Below are positions 17,543-26,472 of a stretch of 64,000 bases of DNA, in pieces. The translations under genes were made by a program, and so were the position numbers. Source of the DNA: Janthinobacterium saanense (GTDB taxonomy: Bacteria; Pseudomonadota; Gammaproteobacteria; Burkholderiales; Burkholderiaceae_D); NCBI RefSeq assembly GCF_014200675.1, contig NZ_JACHCI010000028.1:1-64000 (forward strand). The letters are read 5' to 3'. The notes below the pieces were generated by a model. It was not told where the DNA came from. It saw only the letters and a program-made list of their open reading frames with translations, and did not search any database. Within the stretch, counting starts at the first letter, position 1; every line of letters starts with the position of its first letter.

Positions 17543-18721
17543 ATGTTTAGAAATAAGAAATACGTGGCAATCGGCGCCACGGCTGGATGCGCGCTGCTGG
17601 CCGCCATCGCCGTGTCCGCGAGCAAGAGTCCATCATCGCTGTCAGAAACGGCGGCGCCTGCCAAGGATGTGCAGAACAGTGTCACCTTGACCGAGGTGCA
17701 AGCTAAACAGATCCACATCGTCACCGCACAGTCCGGCAACTTCACGCCTCAGAGCGAGGCCGTGGGCTATATTGATTTCAATCAAGACCGTACCGTGCCC
17801 GTGTTTGCGCCCTATCAGGGACGGGTGCGGCAAGTGTTTGCGAAAGCCGGCGACGATGTCAGGCAAGGGCAGGCACTGTTCTCCATCGATAGCCCGGACC
17901 TGTTGCAGGCCGAATCGAACCTGGTGTCCACTGCCGGTGTGCTGGCCTTGAACAGCCGGGTGCTTGAGCGCGCAAAAAAGATGCTGGAAGTGCAGGTCAG
18001 TGCTCAAAAGGATGTGGAGCAAGCCATGTCCGACCAGCAGACGGCCGATGGCAATTACCGCGCCGCGCGCGATGCCGTGCGCATTTTCGGCAAGTCCGAT
18101 ACCCAGATCGATCAGATTGTCGCCAGCCGCAAGATCGATGGCGAGCTGACCATCAGCAGCCCGCTGCAGGGCCGTGTGACGGCGCGCAATGCCAGCGCTG
18201 GCTTGCTGTTGCAGCCAGGCACGACGCCGGCGCCGTTTACCGTGGCCGATTTGTCCACCATGTGGATGGTCGCCAACGTTTCTGAATACGATATGCCGCA
18301 GCTCAAAGTAGGTCAGCAGGCCGAGGTCACGGTCATGGCCTACCCCGGACAGACCTTCAAGGGCGAAATCAGCAATATTGCTGTCGCGGTCGATCCCAAT
18401 ACCCATAAAGCCGCCGTGCGTGCCGAGATCAAGGACGGACAGCATCTGTTGCATCCGCAGATGCTGGCCACCTATACGATTCGTACCGGCACTGCGCAGC
18501 ATGCGATGGCGCTGCCCGTCAATAGCGTGGTGCGCGAAGGCGACGGCAGCATGACCGTGTTCGTCACGCAAGATGCCCGCACATACACCCGGCGTGCCGT
18601 CAAGCTGGGGCTGGAACAAAATGGCTTGATGCAGATCATCGACGGTCTCGCCGCCGGTGAAAAGGTCGCCTCAGACGGCGCCCTGTTCCTCAGCAATATG
18701 TTGTCCCTGCAATCGCGCTAG
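17543..18721 (+). CDS. RND efflux periplasmic adaptor (CzcB/CusB-like)
   Basis: 392 residues with one N-terminal membrane anchor or signal. The lipoyl-like half-motifs are 'VPVFAPYQGRVRQVFAKAGDDVRQGQALFSIDSPDL' (about 85-120) and 'ISSPLQGRVTARNASAGLLLQPG' (about 208-230). A helical hairpin lies between them, and beta-barrel and membrane-proximal domains follow. It bridges the RND pump and the outer-membrane channel. There is no His/Met/Cys-rich N-terminal metal-binding segment such as some CusB proteins carry, so metal specificity is unclear. It is the first gene of a three-gene operon; the pump starts 70 bases downstream. Confidence 0.88.
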   Translation: MFRNKKYVAIGATAGCALLAAIAVSASKSPSSLSETAAPAKDVQNSVTLTEVQAKQIHIVTAQSGNFTPQSEAVGYIDFNQDRTVPVFAPYQGRVRQVFAKAGDDVRQGQALFSIDSPDLLQAESNLVSTAGVLALNSRVLERAKKMLEVQVSAQKDVEQAMSDQQTADGNYRAARDAVRIFGKSDTQIDQIVASRKIDGELTISSPLQGRVTARNASAGLLLQPGTTPAPFTVADLSTMWMVANVSEYDMPQLKVGQQAEVTVMAYPGQTFKGEISNIAVAVDPNTHKAAVRAEIKDGQHLLHPQMLATYTIRTGTAQHAMALPVNSVVREGDGSMTVFVTQDARTYTRRAVKLGLEQNGLMQIIDGLAAGEKVASDGALFLSNMLSLQSR

Positions 18722-18791
18722 CGGCTCGCCGCCAGACGCTATCTGCCTGCCACCCCCATCCTGCATCCTGTCGAAAGAAAGAAGGCACATC

Positions 18792-21700
18792 GTGCTTAGA
18801 GGTCTCATCACGTTCGCATTGTCGCGCCGGCCCATCGTGCTGCTGGCCTTGCTGGTATTTATTGTCGCCGGCCTGTTTGCGTATTCAAAACTTAATATTG
18901 AAGCCTACCCGAATCCGGCCCCCGTGATCCTGGAAATTACGGCGCAGGCGCCTGGCTTGTCCGCCGAAGAGATGGAACGTTCCTACACGCGGGCGATGGA
19001 AGTGGGCCTGGCCACGACCCCCGGGGTGGACAACATCCGTTCGACCTCGTTTTATGGCTTGTCGTTCGTACGCGTGACCTTCAAATATGGCGTCGACTAT
19101 TATTTTGCATCAACCCAGGCAGCCTTGAACCTGCAGCAGAATGTCAGCCTGCCCAATGGCGTGCAGCCGCAAATCCAGGCCTCCAGCCTGGTCGGCGAGG
19201 TATTGCGTTATCAACTGACGGGGCCGGCGCACACGGGATTGACGAATTTGCGCACCTTGCAGGACTGGGTGGTCACGCGCCGTTTGATGACTGTGCCGGG
19301 CGTGATGCAAGTGGTCACCTGGGGCGGCACCACCAAGGAATATGAAGTCGAAGCCGATTTGCACAAGCTGCAAGGCTTGGGCGTCACCTTGCCGCAGCTC
19401 ATCAGCGCCGTGGGCAACGCCAATACCAACGTGGGCGGCCGCACCGTCAATATCGGGCAGCAATCGGTCAATATCCGCGGTGTCGGCCTGATCAAGGATA
19501 CGGCGGACATCGGCAACATCGTGCTGTCGCAATCGAATGGCGTGCCGGTGCTGGTCAAAGACGTCGCCAAGGTCACCATAGGCGCCGCGCCGCGCCTGGG
19601 CAAAGCGGGCCGTGACGACCAGGATGATGTGGTGACGGGCATCGTGGTGATGAACCGCACCTTGCAAACCAATGAGGTATTGGCGCGCATCAAGACGGAG
19701 GTGGACAAGATCAACGCTGACGGCAGCTTGCCGCCGGGCGTGAAGATGGAACCCTTCTATGACCGCTCGACCCTGGTCAACGTCACCACGCATACGGTGC
19801 TGCACAACCTGATTTTCGGCTGCCTGCTGGTGTTTTTGATCCAATGGATATTCCTCGGCGATTTGCGCAGCGCCATCATCGTCAGCGCCAATATTCCGAT
19901 TGCCTTGTTCTTCAGCATCATCATCCTGGTCATGCTGGGCGATTCCGCCAATCTGCTGTCGCTGGGCGCGGTCGATTTCGGCATCATTGTCGATTCCGCC
20001 GTGATCCTGGTTGAAAATATCTTCCGCAATTTCCAGAAAACCCGCTCACAGCAGCAGGATCTGATGGAAGAGCAAAACTTTGGCTTGCTGCAAGCCTGGT
20101 CCTTCCGTTTGCGCCTGCTGTATATCAGCGCCATCCAGGTGGACCGCGCGGTGCTGTTTTCCTCGGCGATCACGGTGGCGGCCTTTATTCCCTTATTTAC
20201 CATGCAAGGGGTCGAGGGGCAAATCTTCAGCCCGATGGCGCGCACCTATGCCTACGCCTTGCTCGGCGCCCTGTTTGCCACGTTCACGGTGACGCCAGTA
20301 CTGGCTTTTTTCCTGCTGCCGCAACATGTGGAAGAGACGGAAACCATGGTGGTGCGCGCCATTCGCCGCGTCTACACCCCGGTATTGGCCTGGGCTTTGG
20401 CCAAACGCAAGACCACGGTGGCCATCGGCCTGGGTTTCTTGCTGATCGCCGGCCTGATGCTGCCACGCATAGGCACGGAATTTTTGCCCGCGCTGGAAGA
20501 GGGCAATCTGTGGATACGCGCCACCATGCCTACCACCGCCTCGCTGGAAGCGGGCATGGACAAGGTCAACCGCATGCGCCGTATTTTGAAAGCACATCCT
20601 GAAGTCATCACGGCAGTGTCGCAACATGGACGGCCGGACGACGGCAGCGATGCCTCCGGCTTTTACAACGTGGAATTGTTCGTGCCGCTCAAGCCTTTCG
20701 ATGAATGGCGCAAGGGCTACACCAAGGACATGCTGGTCAAAGACGTACAGGATCAATTTGCGGCCGAGTTTCCCGGCGTGGAGTTTAATTTTTCACAATA
20801 CATCCAGGATAATATCGAGGAAGGTTTGTCTGGCGTCAAAGGCGCCAATTCCGTAAAGATCATCGGCCCCGACCTGGCGACGCTGGAAAAACTGTCGGAC
20901 CAGGTCATGCATGAGATGCGGCAGGTCAAGGGCGTGGAAGACCTGGGCGTCTTCCGCGTGCTGGGACAACCGAACTTCAATATCACCATCGACCGCGCCA
21001 AGGCGGCGCGCTATGGCTTGAATACGGGCGATATCAATACGGTGGTGCAAGCGGCTGCCGGGGGTACGCAGGCGACTACCGTGCTGGAAGGCGATCGCCA
21101 GTTTGCCTTGACCGTCCGGCTGGCGCCGCAATACCGCTCCGATCTGGAAGCGATCCGCAATATCCCGGTCGCTTACACGGCCACGGGCGGCGGCACGGCC
21201 TATGTTGCCCTGCGCGAACTGGCCACGATTACGCTCGACACGGGCGCCTCGTATATCTTCCATGAGCGCAATGAACGTTTCATTCCCGTGAAATTCAGCG
21301 TCCGTGGCCGTGACCTGGGCAGCACCGTGGAAGAAGCGCAGGCGCGCATTGCCAGCAAAGTCGCCTTGCCGAACGGTTACCGCATCATCTGGGCCGGCGA
21401 GTTCGAGGAATTGCAGCAGGCCAAGCAGCGCATGCTGATCGTCTTGCCGATTGCACTGATGGCGATTTTGATCTTGCTGTACACCTTGTTCAATTCCCTG
21501 CGCGACAGCCTGCTGACCCTGGCTGCGATTCCTTTCGCGATTGCGGGCGGCATCGTCGCGCTGTATTTCTCGGGATTGCCCCTGAGTGTCTCGGCGGCGA
21601 TCGGCTTTGTTTCCCTGTTCGGGGTGTCCGTGATGAATGGCATCCTGGTGATCAGTTATTTCAATCACCTCATCGTCGAGGGCAAGACGCCGCTCGAAGC

Positions 21701-21962
21701 GATGCGCGACGCGGCCGAGCAGCGCATGCGGCCCATGCTGATGACCGCCTTGTCCGCTTGCATAGGCTTGCTGCCGGCAGCCTTGTCGACCGGCATCGGC
21801 AGCCAGGTGCAACGGCCGCTGGCCATCGTGGTGGTGGGCGGCATGTTGCTGGGGCCGATCATGTTGTTGATCGTGGCGCCGGCGCTGCAAGTGATGGTAT
21901 TGGGATGGTCGCGCAAGCGCCCCGGCCTGGCAGCCGCGCAGTCAAACGAAAAGGAAGCCTGA
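18792..21962 (+). CDS. RND efflux permease, heavy-metal (CzcA/CusA) subfamily
   Basis: 1056 residues from the GTG at 18792 (AAGAAGG upstream); a longer in-frame start would overlap the adaptor gene. It is a full-length proton-driven inner-membrane pump with twelve membrane spans and two large periplasmic loops. In TM4 'VDFGIIVDSAVILVEN' keeps Asp395, Asp401 and Glu408, the acidic proton/cation set of heavy-metal exporters, with Ser in place of the usual Gly. The CusA-type Met-rich ion path is not obvious, so the substrate could be divalent cations or an organic compound. It is followed directly by the outer-membrane channel gene. Confidence 0.9.
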   Translation: MLRGLITFALSRRPIVLLALLVFIVAGLFAYSKLNIEAYPNPAPVILEITAQAPGLSAEEMERSYTRAMEVGLATTPGVDNIRSTSFYGLSFVRVTFKYGVDYYFASTQAALNLQQNVSLPNGVQPQIQASSLVGEVLRYQLTGPAHTGLTNLRTLQDWVVTRRLMTVPGVMQVVTWGGTTKEYEVEADLHKLQGLGVTLPQLISAVGNANTNVGGRTVNIGQQSVNIRGVGLIKDTADIGNIVLSQSNGVPVLVKDVAKVTIGAAPRLGKAGRDDQDDVVTGIVVMNRTLQTNEVLARIKTEVDKINADGSLPPGVKMEPFYDRSTLVNVTTHTVLHNLIFGCLLVFLIQWIFLGDLRSAIIVSANIPIALFFSIIILVMLGDSANLLSLGAVDFGIIVDSAVILVENIFRNFQKTRSQQQDLMEEQNFGLLQAWSFRLRLLYISAIQVDRAVLFSSAITVAAFIPLFTMQGVEGQIFSPMARTYAYALLGALFATFTVTPVLAFFLLPQHVEETETMVVRAIRRVYTPVLAWALAKRKTTVAIGLGFLLIAGLMLPRIGTEFLPALEEGNLWIRATMPTTASLEAGMDKVNRMRRILKAHPEVITAVSQHGRPDDGSDASGFYNVELFVPLKPFDEWRKGYTKDMLVKDVQDQFAAEFPGVEFNFSQYIQDNIEEGLSGVKGANSVKIIGPDLATLEKLSDQVMHEMRQVKGVEDLGVFRVLGQPNFNITIDRAKAARYGLNTGDINTVVQAAAGGTQATTVLEGDRQFALTVRLAPQYRSDLEAIRNIPVAYTATGGGTAYVALRELATITLDTGASYIFHERNERFIPVKFSVRGRDLGSTVEEAQARIASKVALPNGYRIIWAGEFEELQQAKQRMLIVLPIALMAILILLYTLFNSLRDSLLTLAAIPFAIAGGIVALYFSGLPLSVSAAIGFVSLFGVSVMNGILVISYFNHLIVEGKTPLEAMRDAAEQRMRPMLMTALSACIGLLPAALSTGIGSQVQRPLAIVVVGGMLLGPIMLLIVAPALQVMVLGWSRKRPGLAAAQSNEKEA

Positions 21963-21963
21963 T

Positions 21964-23418
21964 ATGAAGCAATCAAGTTGGAAGCGGGCAGGTGGAAGTT
22001 ATTATCGGAATGGCGCAGCAGTCTTGCTGGCAGCGCTGGCTTGTGGCGGCTGCGCCGTCGGGCCTGACTTCCAGCGCCCGCAAGCGCCTGACGTGGACAG
22101 CTATACGCGTGCACCCTTGCCTGCAATAAAGACCTCGGCAGCGTTGAAAGTGGAGCGCCAGTGGTGGACCGCGTTTGGCTCGCCGGCATTGAATGCGCTG
22201 GTGGAACGTGCTTTCCAGCACAACCCCAGCATCGCCAGCGCGCAGGCGGCCTTGCGCCAGGCGCAGGAAAGCACGGCGGCGCAATGGGGCAGTTATTTCC
22301 CCACCATCCAGGCGGGCTATGCAGCTAGCCGCCAGAAAAATGCGGTTGGCACGATTTCCCCGACCCTGACGTCGGGCGCGCCTTTGTACACCTTGCATAC
22401 GGCGCAACTGTCCATCAGTTATGTGCCCGATGTATTTGGCCTGAACCGGCGCACGGTCGAATCATTGGGGGCGCAGGAAGAAACCCAGCGCTACCAGTTG
22501 CAGGCCGCGTACCTGACCCTGGCCTCGAATGTGGTGGCCGCTGCCATCCAGCAAGCGGCCCTGAGCGCACAAATTCATGCGACGGAAGCCGTGATTGCGG
22601 CCGCTACCGAGTCGCTCGCTGCCCTGCATCGCCAGGCGGAACTGGGCTTTGCCACGGGGCTGGACGTGGCCGCGCAGGAAACGGCACTGGCGCAGGCGCA
22701 GTTATCCTTGCCGCCGCTGTCGAAACAACTGGAACAGACGCGCAATTTGCTGGCCGTGCTGACCGGCAGTTTCCCCAGCCAGGGCAGTGTAGACGATATC
22801 GCCCTGGAGGCCTTGCAATTGCCATCGAGCTTGCCCGTCAGCCTGCCGTCGCAACTAGTAGATCAGCGGCCCGATGTGCGCGCCGCCGAAGCGCAGATGC
22901 ATGCGGCCAGCGCACAGGTGGGCGTGGCGGCCGCCAACCGCTTGCCGCAGCTGTCGATTTCCGCCCTGTATGGCGGCAGCGCCACGCAGTTCAGCAAGAT
23001 GTTTTCGGGCGACAACAAGTTCTGGGGACTCACGGGAAATGTCACGCAGACCGTGTTTGACTTCGGCACCTTGTTGCATCGCAAACGCGCTGCCGACGCT
23101 GCCCTGGACCAGGCCGCCGCGCAATACCGCAGCGTGGTCTTGAGCGCCTTCCAGAACGTGGCCGATACCTTGTATGCGCTCGATGCCGACGCGAAGTCGC
23201 TGTCTGCCTCAGTGGCGGCGGAAGTGGCGGCCAGGAAAACGCTGGATATGACGCAGCAGCAACTGGCCCTGGGTTATGTCAATGCCCTGGTCTTGCTCAA
23301 CGCCGAGCAAGCCTGCCAGCAAGCCAGCATCGCACGGATACAGGCGCAGGCAATGCGCTACACGGATACGGCCGCCCTGTTCCAGGCGCTGGGTGGCGGC
23401 TGGGAAGGGGAGCAGTGA
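21964..23418 (+). CDS. outer-membrane efflux lipoprotein (NodT/OprM-type OMF)
   Basis: 484 residues; the signal peptide ends in a lipobox (ALACGGC with Cys30 as the lipidation site), followed by 'AVGPDFQRPQAP', the standard start of NodT-family factors. Two OEP repeats are visible: 'PSIASAQAALRQAQ...' and 'RPDVRAAEAQMHAASAQVGVAAANRLPQLSISALYGG'. It forms the trimeric tunnel through which the upstream pump and adaptor export. The start lies one base after the stop of the pump gene, so translation is coupled. Confidence 0.92.
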   Translation: MKQSSWKRAGGSYYRNGAAVLLAALACGGCAVGPDFQRPQAPDVDSYTRAPLPAIKTSAALKVERQWWTAFGSPALNALVERAFQHNPSIASAQAALRQAQESTAAQWGSYFPTIQAGYAASRQKNAVGTISPTLTSGAPLYTLHTAQLSISYVPDVFGLNRRTVESLGAQEETQRYQLQAAYLTLASNVVAAAIQQAALSAQIHATEAVIAAATESLAALHRQAELGFATGLDVAAQETALAQAQLSLPPLSKQLEQTRNLLAVLTGSFPSQGSVDDIALEALQLPSSLPVSLPSQLVDQRPDVRAAEAQMHAASAQVGVAAANRLPQLSISALYGGSATQFSKMFSGDNKFWGLTGNVTQTVFDFGTLLHRKRAADAALDQAAAQYRSVVLSAFQNVADTLYALDADAKSLSASVAAEVAARKTLDMTQQQLALGYVNALVLLNAEQACQQASIARIQAQAMRYTDTAALFQALGGGWEGEQ

Positions 23419-23434
23419 TAGACGACGGCCATCT

Positions 23435-23719
23435 TCATTGGACATCGTCTTCCGCAAGCCCCACGTCCACATCTTCCGACAGGGCCAGGTCGCCCCGCTC
23501 GTAGGCGGCCAGGATGTCATTCGCCCTGGCCACGTCGCTTTCACGCACCAGTATGCGCGCGCCACCGATGGCGGGCGCCAGCAGCAGGTTGGCCTGCATG
23601 TGCTGGTCGTCCGTCAGGATGACGGGGATGCCGGCCGCTTCCAGGCAGCCGCGTATCACATGGGCGTCGGTGGGTATCATCAGCCTGGCGAGCAGGCAGT
23701 AGTCGTTATTGTTATCCAT
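23435..23719 (-). CDS. DUF2007-type small protein
   Basis: 94 residues from the ATG at 23719 (GGAG upstream). 'LARLMIPTDAHVIRGCLEAAGIPVILTDDQHMQANLLLAPAIGGARILVRESDVARANDIL' matches the DUF2007 'putative signal-transducing' fold, a small ferredoxin-like alpha/beta domain. It is followed by an acidic tail. The family's role is not established. It is convergent with the efflux operon and ends 16 bases from it. Confidence 0.75.
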   Translation of the reverse strand: MDNNNDYCLLARLMIPTDAHVIRGCLEAAGIPVILTDDQHMQANLLLAPAIGGARILVRESDVARANDILAAYERGDLALSEDVDVGLAEDDVQ

Positions 23720-23821
23720 CGTTTCTCCGTCGGCAGGCCAGGTGCTGTATCGATTTCGCTCCATCTTAGCACTGCGTCATAGCTTTATCGGCCAGCATGG
23801 ATAGAATAGGGCGACACTACC

Positions 23822-24397
23822 ATGATGAGCATCCTTCACAGCCATTGCCATGCGCTGGCGTCCCCCTTGCTGTGCCGTTACCTTGATATCGGCCTGTATC
23901 TGGCGCCGTCGCTGCTGCTGGCGCTGCTGATCCGCTTTTTGTCGGGCCGTCATCCCTTCTTTTTTATTTTTGCGCTGGCCGGCACCCTGTGTCATGAACT
24001 CGCGCATTTTGGCATGGGGCTGCTGACAGCCGCGCAGCCGCGCTCGTTCAGCATCATGCCGCGCCGGGTGGGGCAGGGCTGGGAGCTGGGCTCGGTAACT
24101 TTGCGCAGCGTGCGCTGGTATAACGCGGCGCCTGTTGCGCTGGCGCCATTTTTAATCCTGGCGCTGCCGTTTGCGGTGGCGGCCTGGCGCACGCATCCGG
24201 GCTGGGCTTTCCAGTGGAGCGATGTGCTGCTGGCGTTTCTGGTGGCGCCGCAATTTCTGGCTTGCTGGCCATCCTTGATCGACTGGAAGATTGCGGTCCG
24301 CTCCTGGCCCTATGTGCCCGTGGCCGCCGGCCTGTTCTTGCTGCTGCGCCAGTTCCGGCCCGAGTGGCTGGAACTGGCGCATTGGCTGCCTGTCTGA
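23822..24397 (+). CDS. membrane protein with HExxH motif (M50-like)
   Basis: 191 residues with about five hydrophobic segments. In the second, 'GTLCHELAHFGMGLL' places HELAH at residues 58-62, the zinc-metallopeptidase motif, buried in the membrane as in site-2 proteases (M50). A possible third ligand region lies in the 'PQFLACWPSLIDW' segment, but no clear 'NxxPxxxLDGG' is visible, so catalysis is unproven. It may belong to a family of M50-like membrane proteins without assigned function. Two ATGs, at 23822 and 23825, can serve as start. Confidence 0.65.
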   Translation: MMSILHSHCHALASPLLCRYLDIGLYLAPSLLLALLIRFLSGRHPFFFIFALAGTLCHELAHFGMGLLTAAQPRSFSIMPRRVGQGWELGSVTLRSVRWYNAAPVALAPFLILALPFAVAAWRTHPGWAFQWSDVLLAFLVAPQFLACWPSLIDWKIAVRSWPYVPVAAGLFLLLRQFRPEWLELAHWLPV

Positions 24398-24406
24398 GAC
24401 AGTTTC

Positions 24407-25057
24407 TTACAGTACGGCCAGCATATCGTGCGGTTCCGGCCGGCGCGTGTAGTCGGGATTGACTTCCGCGTAGACGATCGTGCCATCCTGGGCGATCACG
24501 TAGCGCGAAGGCATGGGCAGGGTCCAGCTATCGTCGCCATTGGTGGCCGGCAAGTCGTTCTTGCGCGAGGCGTACAGTTCGACCAGATAATCCGGCAAGC
24601 TGTAGCGCACACCGAAGGCGGCGGCAACCTCGTTGCCTGCGTCATGCAGGATGGGGAAAGTCAGGTGATTGGTGCGCTGCGACTTGCGGCTGCTGGCGGC
24701 CAGTTGCGGCGAAATCGCGATCAGGCTGGCGCCAGCGGCTAGGAAGGCGGGCAACTCGTCTTGCAGGGCTTGCAGTTCCATATTGCAATATGGGCACCAG
24801 GCGCCGCGGTAAAAGGTGATGATCAGCGGGCCGCGCGCCAGCAAGTCTTTTGACGCCACCGGCTTGCCGTCAGCATCGTTCAAGCTGAAGGCAGGCGCCT
24901 GGTCGCCCACTTTCAAGGCGCGCTCGGCCAGGCTTGACGCGATCAGTTCTGCCGTGGCGCGGGCCATGATGGGGTGGATTTCCGGTGGCGTGTTGTAAGG
25001 CGGTTTGCCGGCGATGAAGTCAGCCCGGAAGGCGTCGAGTTTGGCTTGCAGTGTCAT
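24407..25057 (-). CDS. peroxiredoxin-like AhpC/TSA family protein
   Basis: 216 residues from the ATG at 25057; another ATG six bases earlier is too close to AGGAG. The thioredoxin-fold core has 'ITFYRGAWCPYCNMELQAL', where the CxxC-like 'CPYC' lies at the peroxidatic position, and 'LIAISPQ', typical of the PRX-like2/AhpC-TSA group. It should reduce peroxides or disulfides in the cytoplasm. It is divergent from a LysR gene with a dyad operator between them, so it is probably under that regulator's control. Confidence 0.82.
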   Translation of the reverse strand: MTLQAKLDAFRADFIAGKPPYNTPPEIHPIMARATAELIASSLAERALKVGDQAPAFSLNDADGKPVASKDLLARGPLIITFYRGAWCPYCNMELQALQDELPAFLAAGASLIAISPQLAASSRKSQRTNHLTFPILHDAGNEVAAAFGVRYSLPDYLVELYASRKNDLPATNGDDSWTLPMPSRYVIAQDGTIVYAEVNPDYTRRPEPHDMLAVL

Positions 25058-25149
25058 GCTCATGCTCCTGTCAATAATAAGGTGGTGTTGCTGCAGTCAT
25101 TATTGGATGGCGTGGCAGTCTTTAACAGGCAGGCTGATGGACTAGTAAG

Positions 25150-25166
25150 TATTCCAGATGGGAATA
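25150..25166. promoter_or_regulatory. candidate LysR operator
   Basis: TATTCC-AGATG-GGAATA is a perfect dyad containing the T-N11-A LysR box. It lies between the divergent peroxiredoxin and LysR starts, 66 bases from the LysR start. Confidence 0.55.
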
Positions 25167-25231
25167 GATGTTGGGCTTTAATGGCAGTTTGATGCTATTA
25201 TTTATATTGATATGGAATAGAAAAGCACGCT

Positions 25232-26143
25232 ATGGACCGCTTGAATGCAATGGAAAATTTTGTCGCCGTGGTCGATGCCGGCTCGTTTTCAGCGGCGGCG
25301 CGCCTGCTTGGTATAGGCCAGCCGGCCGTGTCGAAAACCATCGCCCAGCTGGAACTGCAACTGGGCGTGCGTCTGCTGCTGCGCTCAAGCCGGCGCATGA
25401 CCCCGACCGAGGCGGGCCTGCGCTTTTATGAACGGGCGCGCCGCGCCGTGGCCGAGGCCGAGGAAGCAGAGCTGGCGGCGCGCGGCGCAGGCGCCAGCCT
25501 GTCCGGCCTGCTGCGCATCTGCGCCGGCGTAACGTTTGCGCGGCTGCATATACTGCCCCATCTGCAGCTATTCCTTGATCAGCATCCAGAGGTGAACATC
25601 GATGTAGTGCTCGACGACCGCAATATCGATATGCTCGAGCATGGCATCGACGTGGCCTTGCGCATGGGCGGCTTGAACGATTCGGGCATGACGGCGCGGC
25701 GCATAGGCCAGGCGCGCCGGGTGGTGCTGGGCACGCCAGCGTACTTTGCGCGGGCCGGCCTGCCGGCCAGTCCGGTGGATCTGGCTGGCAACCAGGCCAT
25801 CGTGTATGCCCAGCCCGGCGGCGGTACCGCCTGGACTTTTACGCAAGGTGGGGAAGAGGCATCGGTGGCCTTGACTGGCAAGGTACAGGTCAATGCTGCC
25901 GAGGGCGTGCGCGCGGCCGTGCTGGCCGGCATGGGCTTGACTATCGTATCGGAATGGATGTTTGCACCAGAATTGCGTGACGGCCAGGTGTGCCGCGTGC
26001 TCGATGACTGGCGCTTGCCGATGGTGGATTTATGGGCGGTGTATCCGGGCGGACGCATGGCCAGCGCCAAGGCGCGCGCTTTTATTGAATTTGTCGAGCA
26101 ACTGCTGTCGATGCCGCCGCAACCGGCCGTGGTCCAGGTGTGA
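25232..26143 (+). CDS. LysR-family transcriptional regulator
   Basis: 303 residues. The winged helix-turn-helix is at residues 1-60 ('MDRLNAMENFVAVVDAGSFSAAARLLGIGQPAVSKTIAQLE'), followed by the linker helix and a type-2 periplasmic-binding-like effector domain. The 'MDRLNAMENFV' start places it in the CrgA/DsdC-like subgroup common in betaproteobacteria. It is divergent from the peroxiredoxin gene, which is the most likely target. The ligand is unknown. Confidence 0.88.
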   Translation: MDRLNAMENFVAVVDAGSFSAAARLLGIGQPAVSKTIAQLELQLGVRLLLRSSRRMTPTEAGLRFYERARRAVAEAEEAELAARGAGASLSGLLRICAGVTFARLHILPHLQLFLDQHPEVNIDVVLDDRNIDMLEHGIDVALRMGGLNDSGMTARRIGQARRVVLGTPAYFARAGLPASPVDLAGNQAIVYAQPGGGTAWTFTQGGEEASVALTGKVQVNAAEGVRAAVLAGMGLTIVSEWMFAPELRDGQVCRVLDDWRLPMVDLWAVYPGGRMASAKARAFIEFVEQLLSMPPQPAVVQV

Positions 26144-26301
26144 TGCCGATATGTGCTCTCTGGAAAGTCTTGCTTGCACAGGGAAACATGAATTAATACA
26201 ATGACTTGGCGAAAATATTATGGCTATTGTCAAAAAGTATGACGGTATTTCCCTGCCTTCAACGATGTTTTATTTTGTAAAGTTTCAGATATGACCTTTA
26301 A

Positions 26302-26388
26302 TCAGCGCTTAAGCTGACGGGCAGAAACTGCGGCTACATAGGACACGATACCTGTGGTTCCCTGTAGAATAATATTCAGACCAGTCAT
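26302..26388 (-). CDS. possible 28-residue small protein
   Basis: An ATG with a strong AAAGGGGA at good spacing opens 28 codons: MTGLNIILQG...SARQLKR. A short hydrophobic stretch (residues 12-21) precedes a basic tail, as in small membrane peptides. It is divergent from the Prc gene and is the only coding candidate in the 330-bp gap 26144-26472. No similarity is recognised. Confidence 0.35.
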   Translation of the reverse strand: MTGLNIILQGTTGIVSYVAAVSARQLKR

Positions 26389-26472
26389 AGAGTCCCCTTT
26401 CGTGTTGTGCTGGCTGGCGCCCGGTTCCCCGGCGCCGGCGGTAACTGATTTATATAATTTTCGGAGAAGCCG

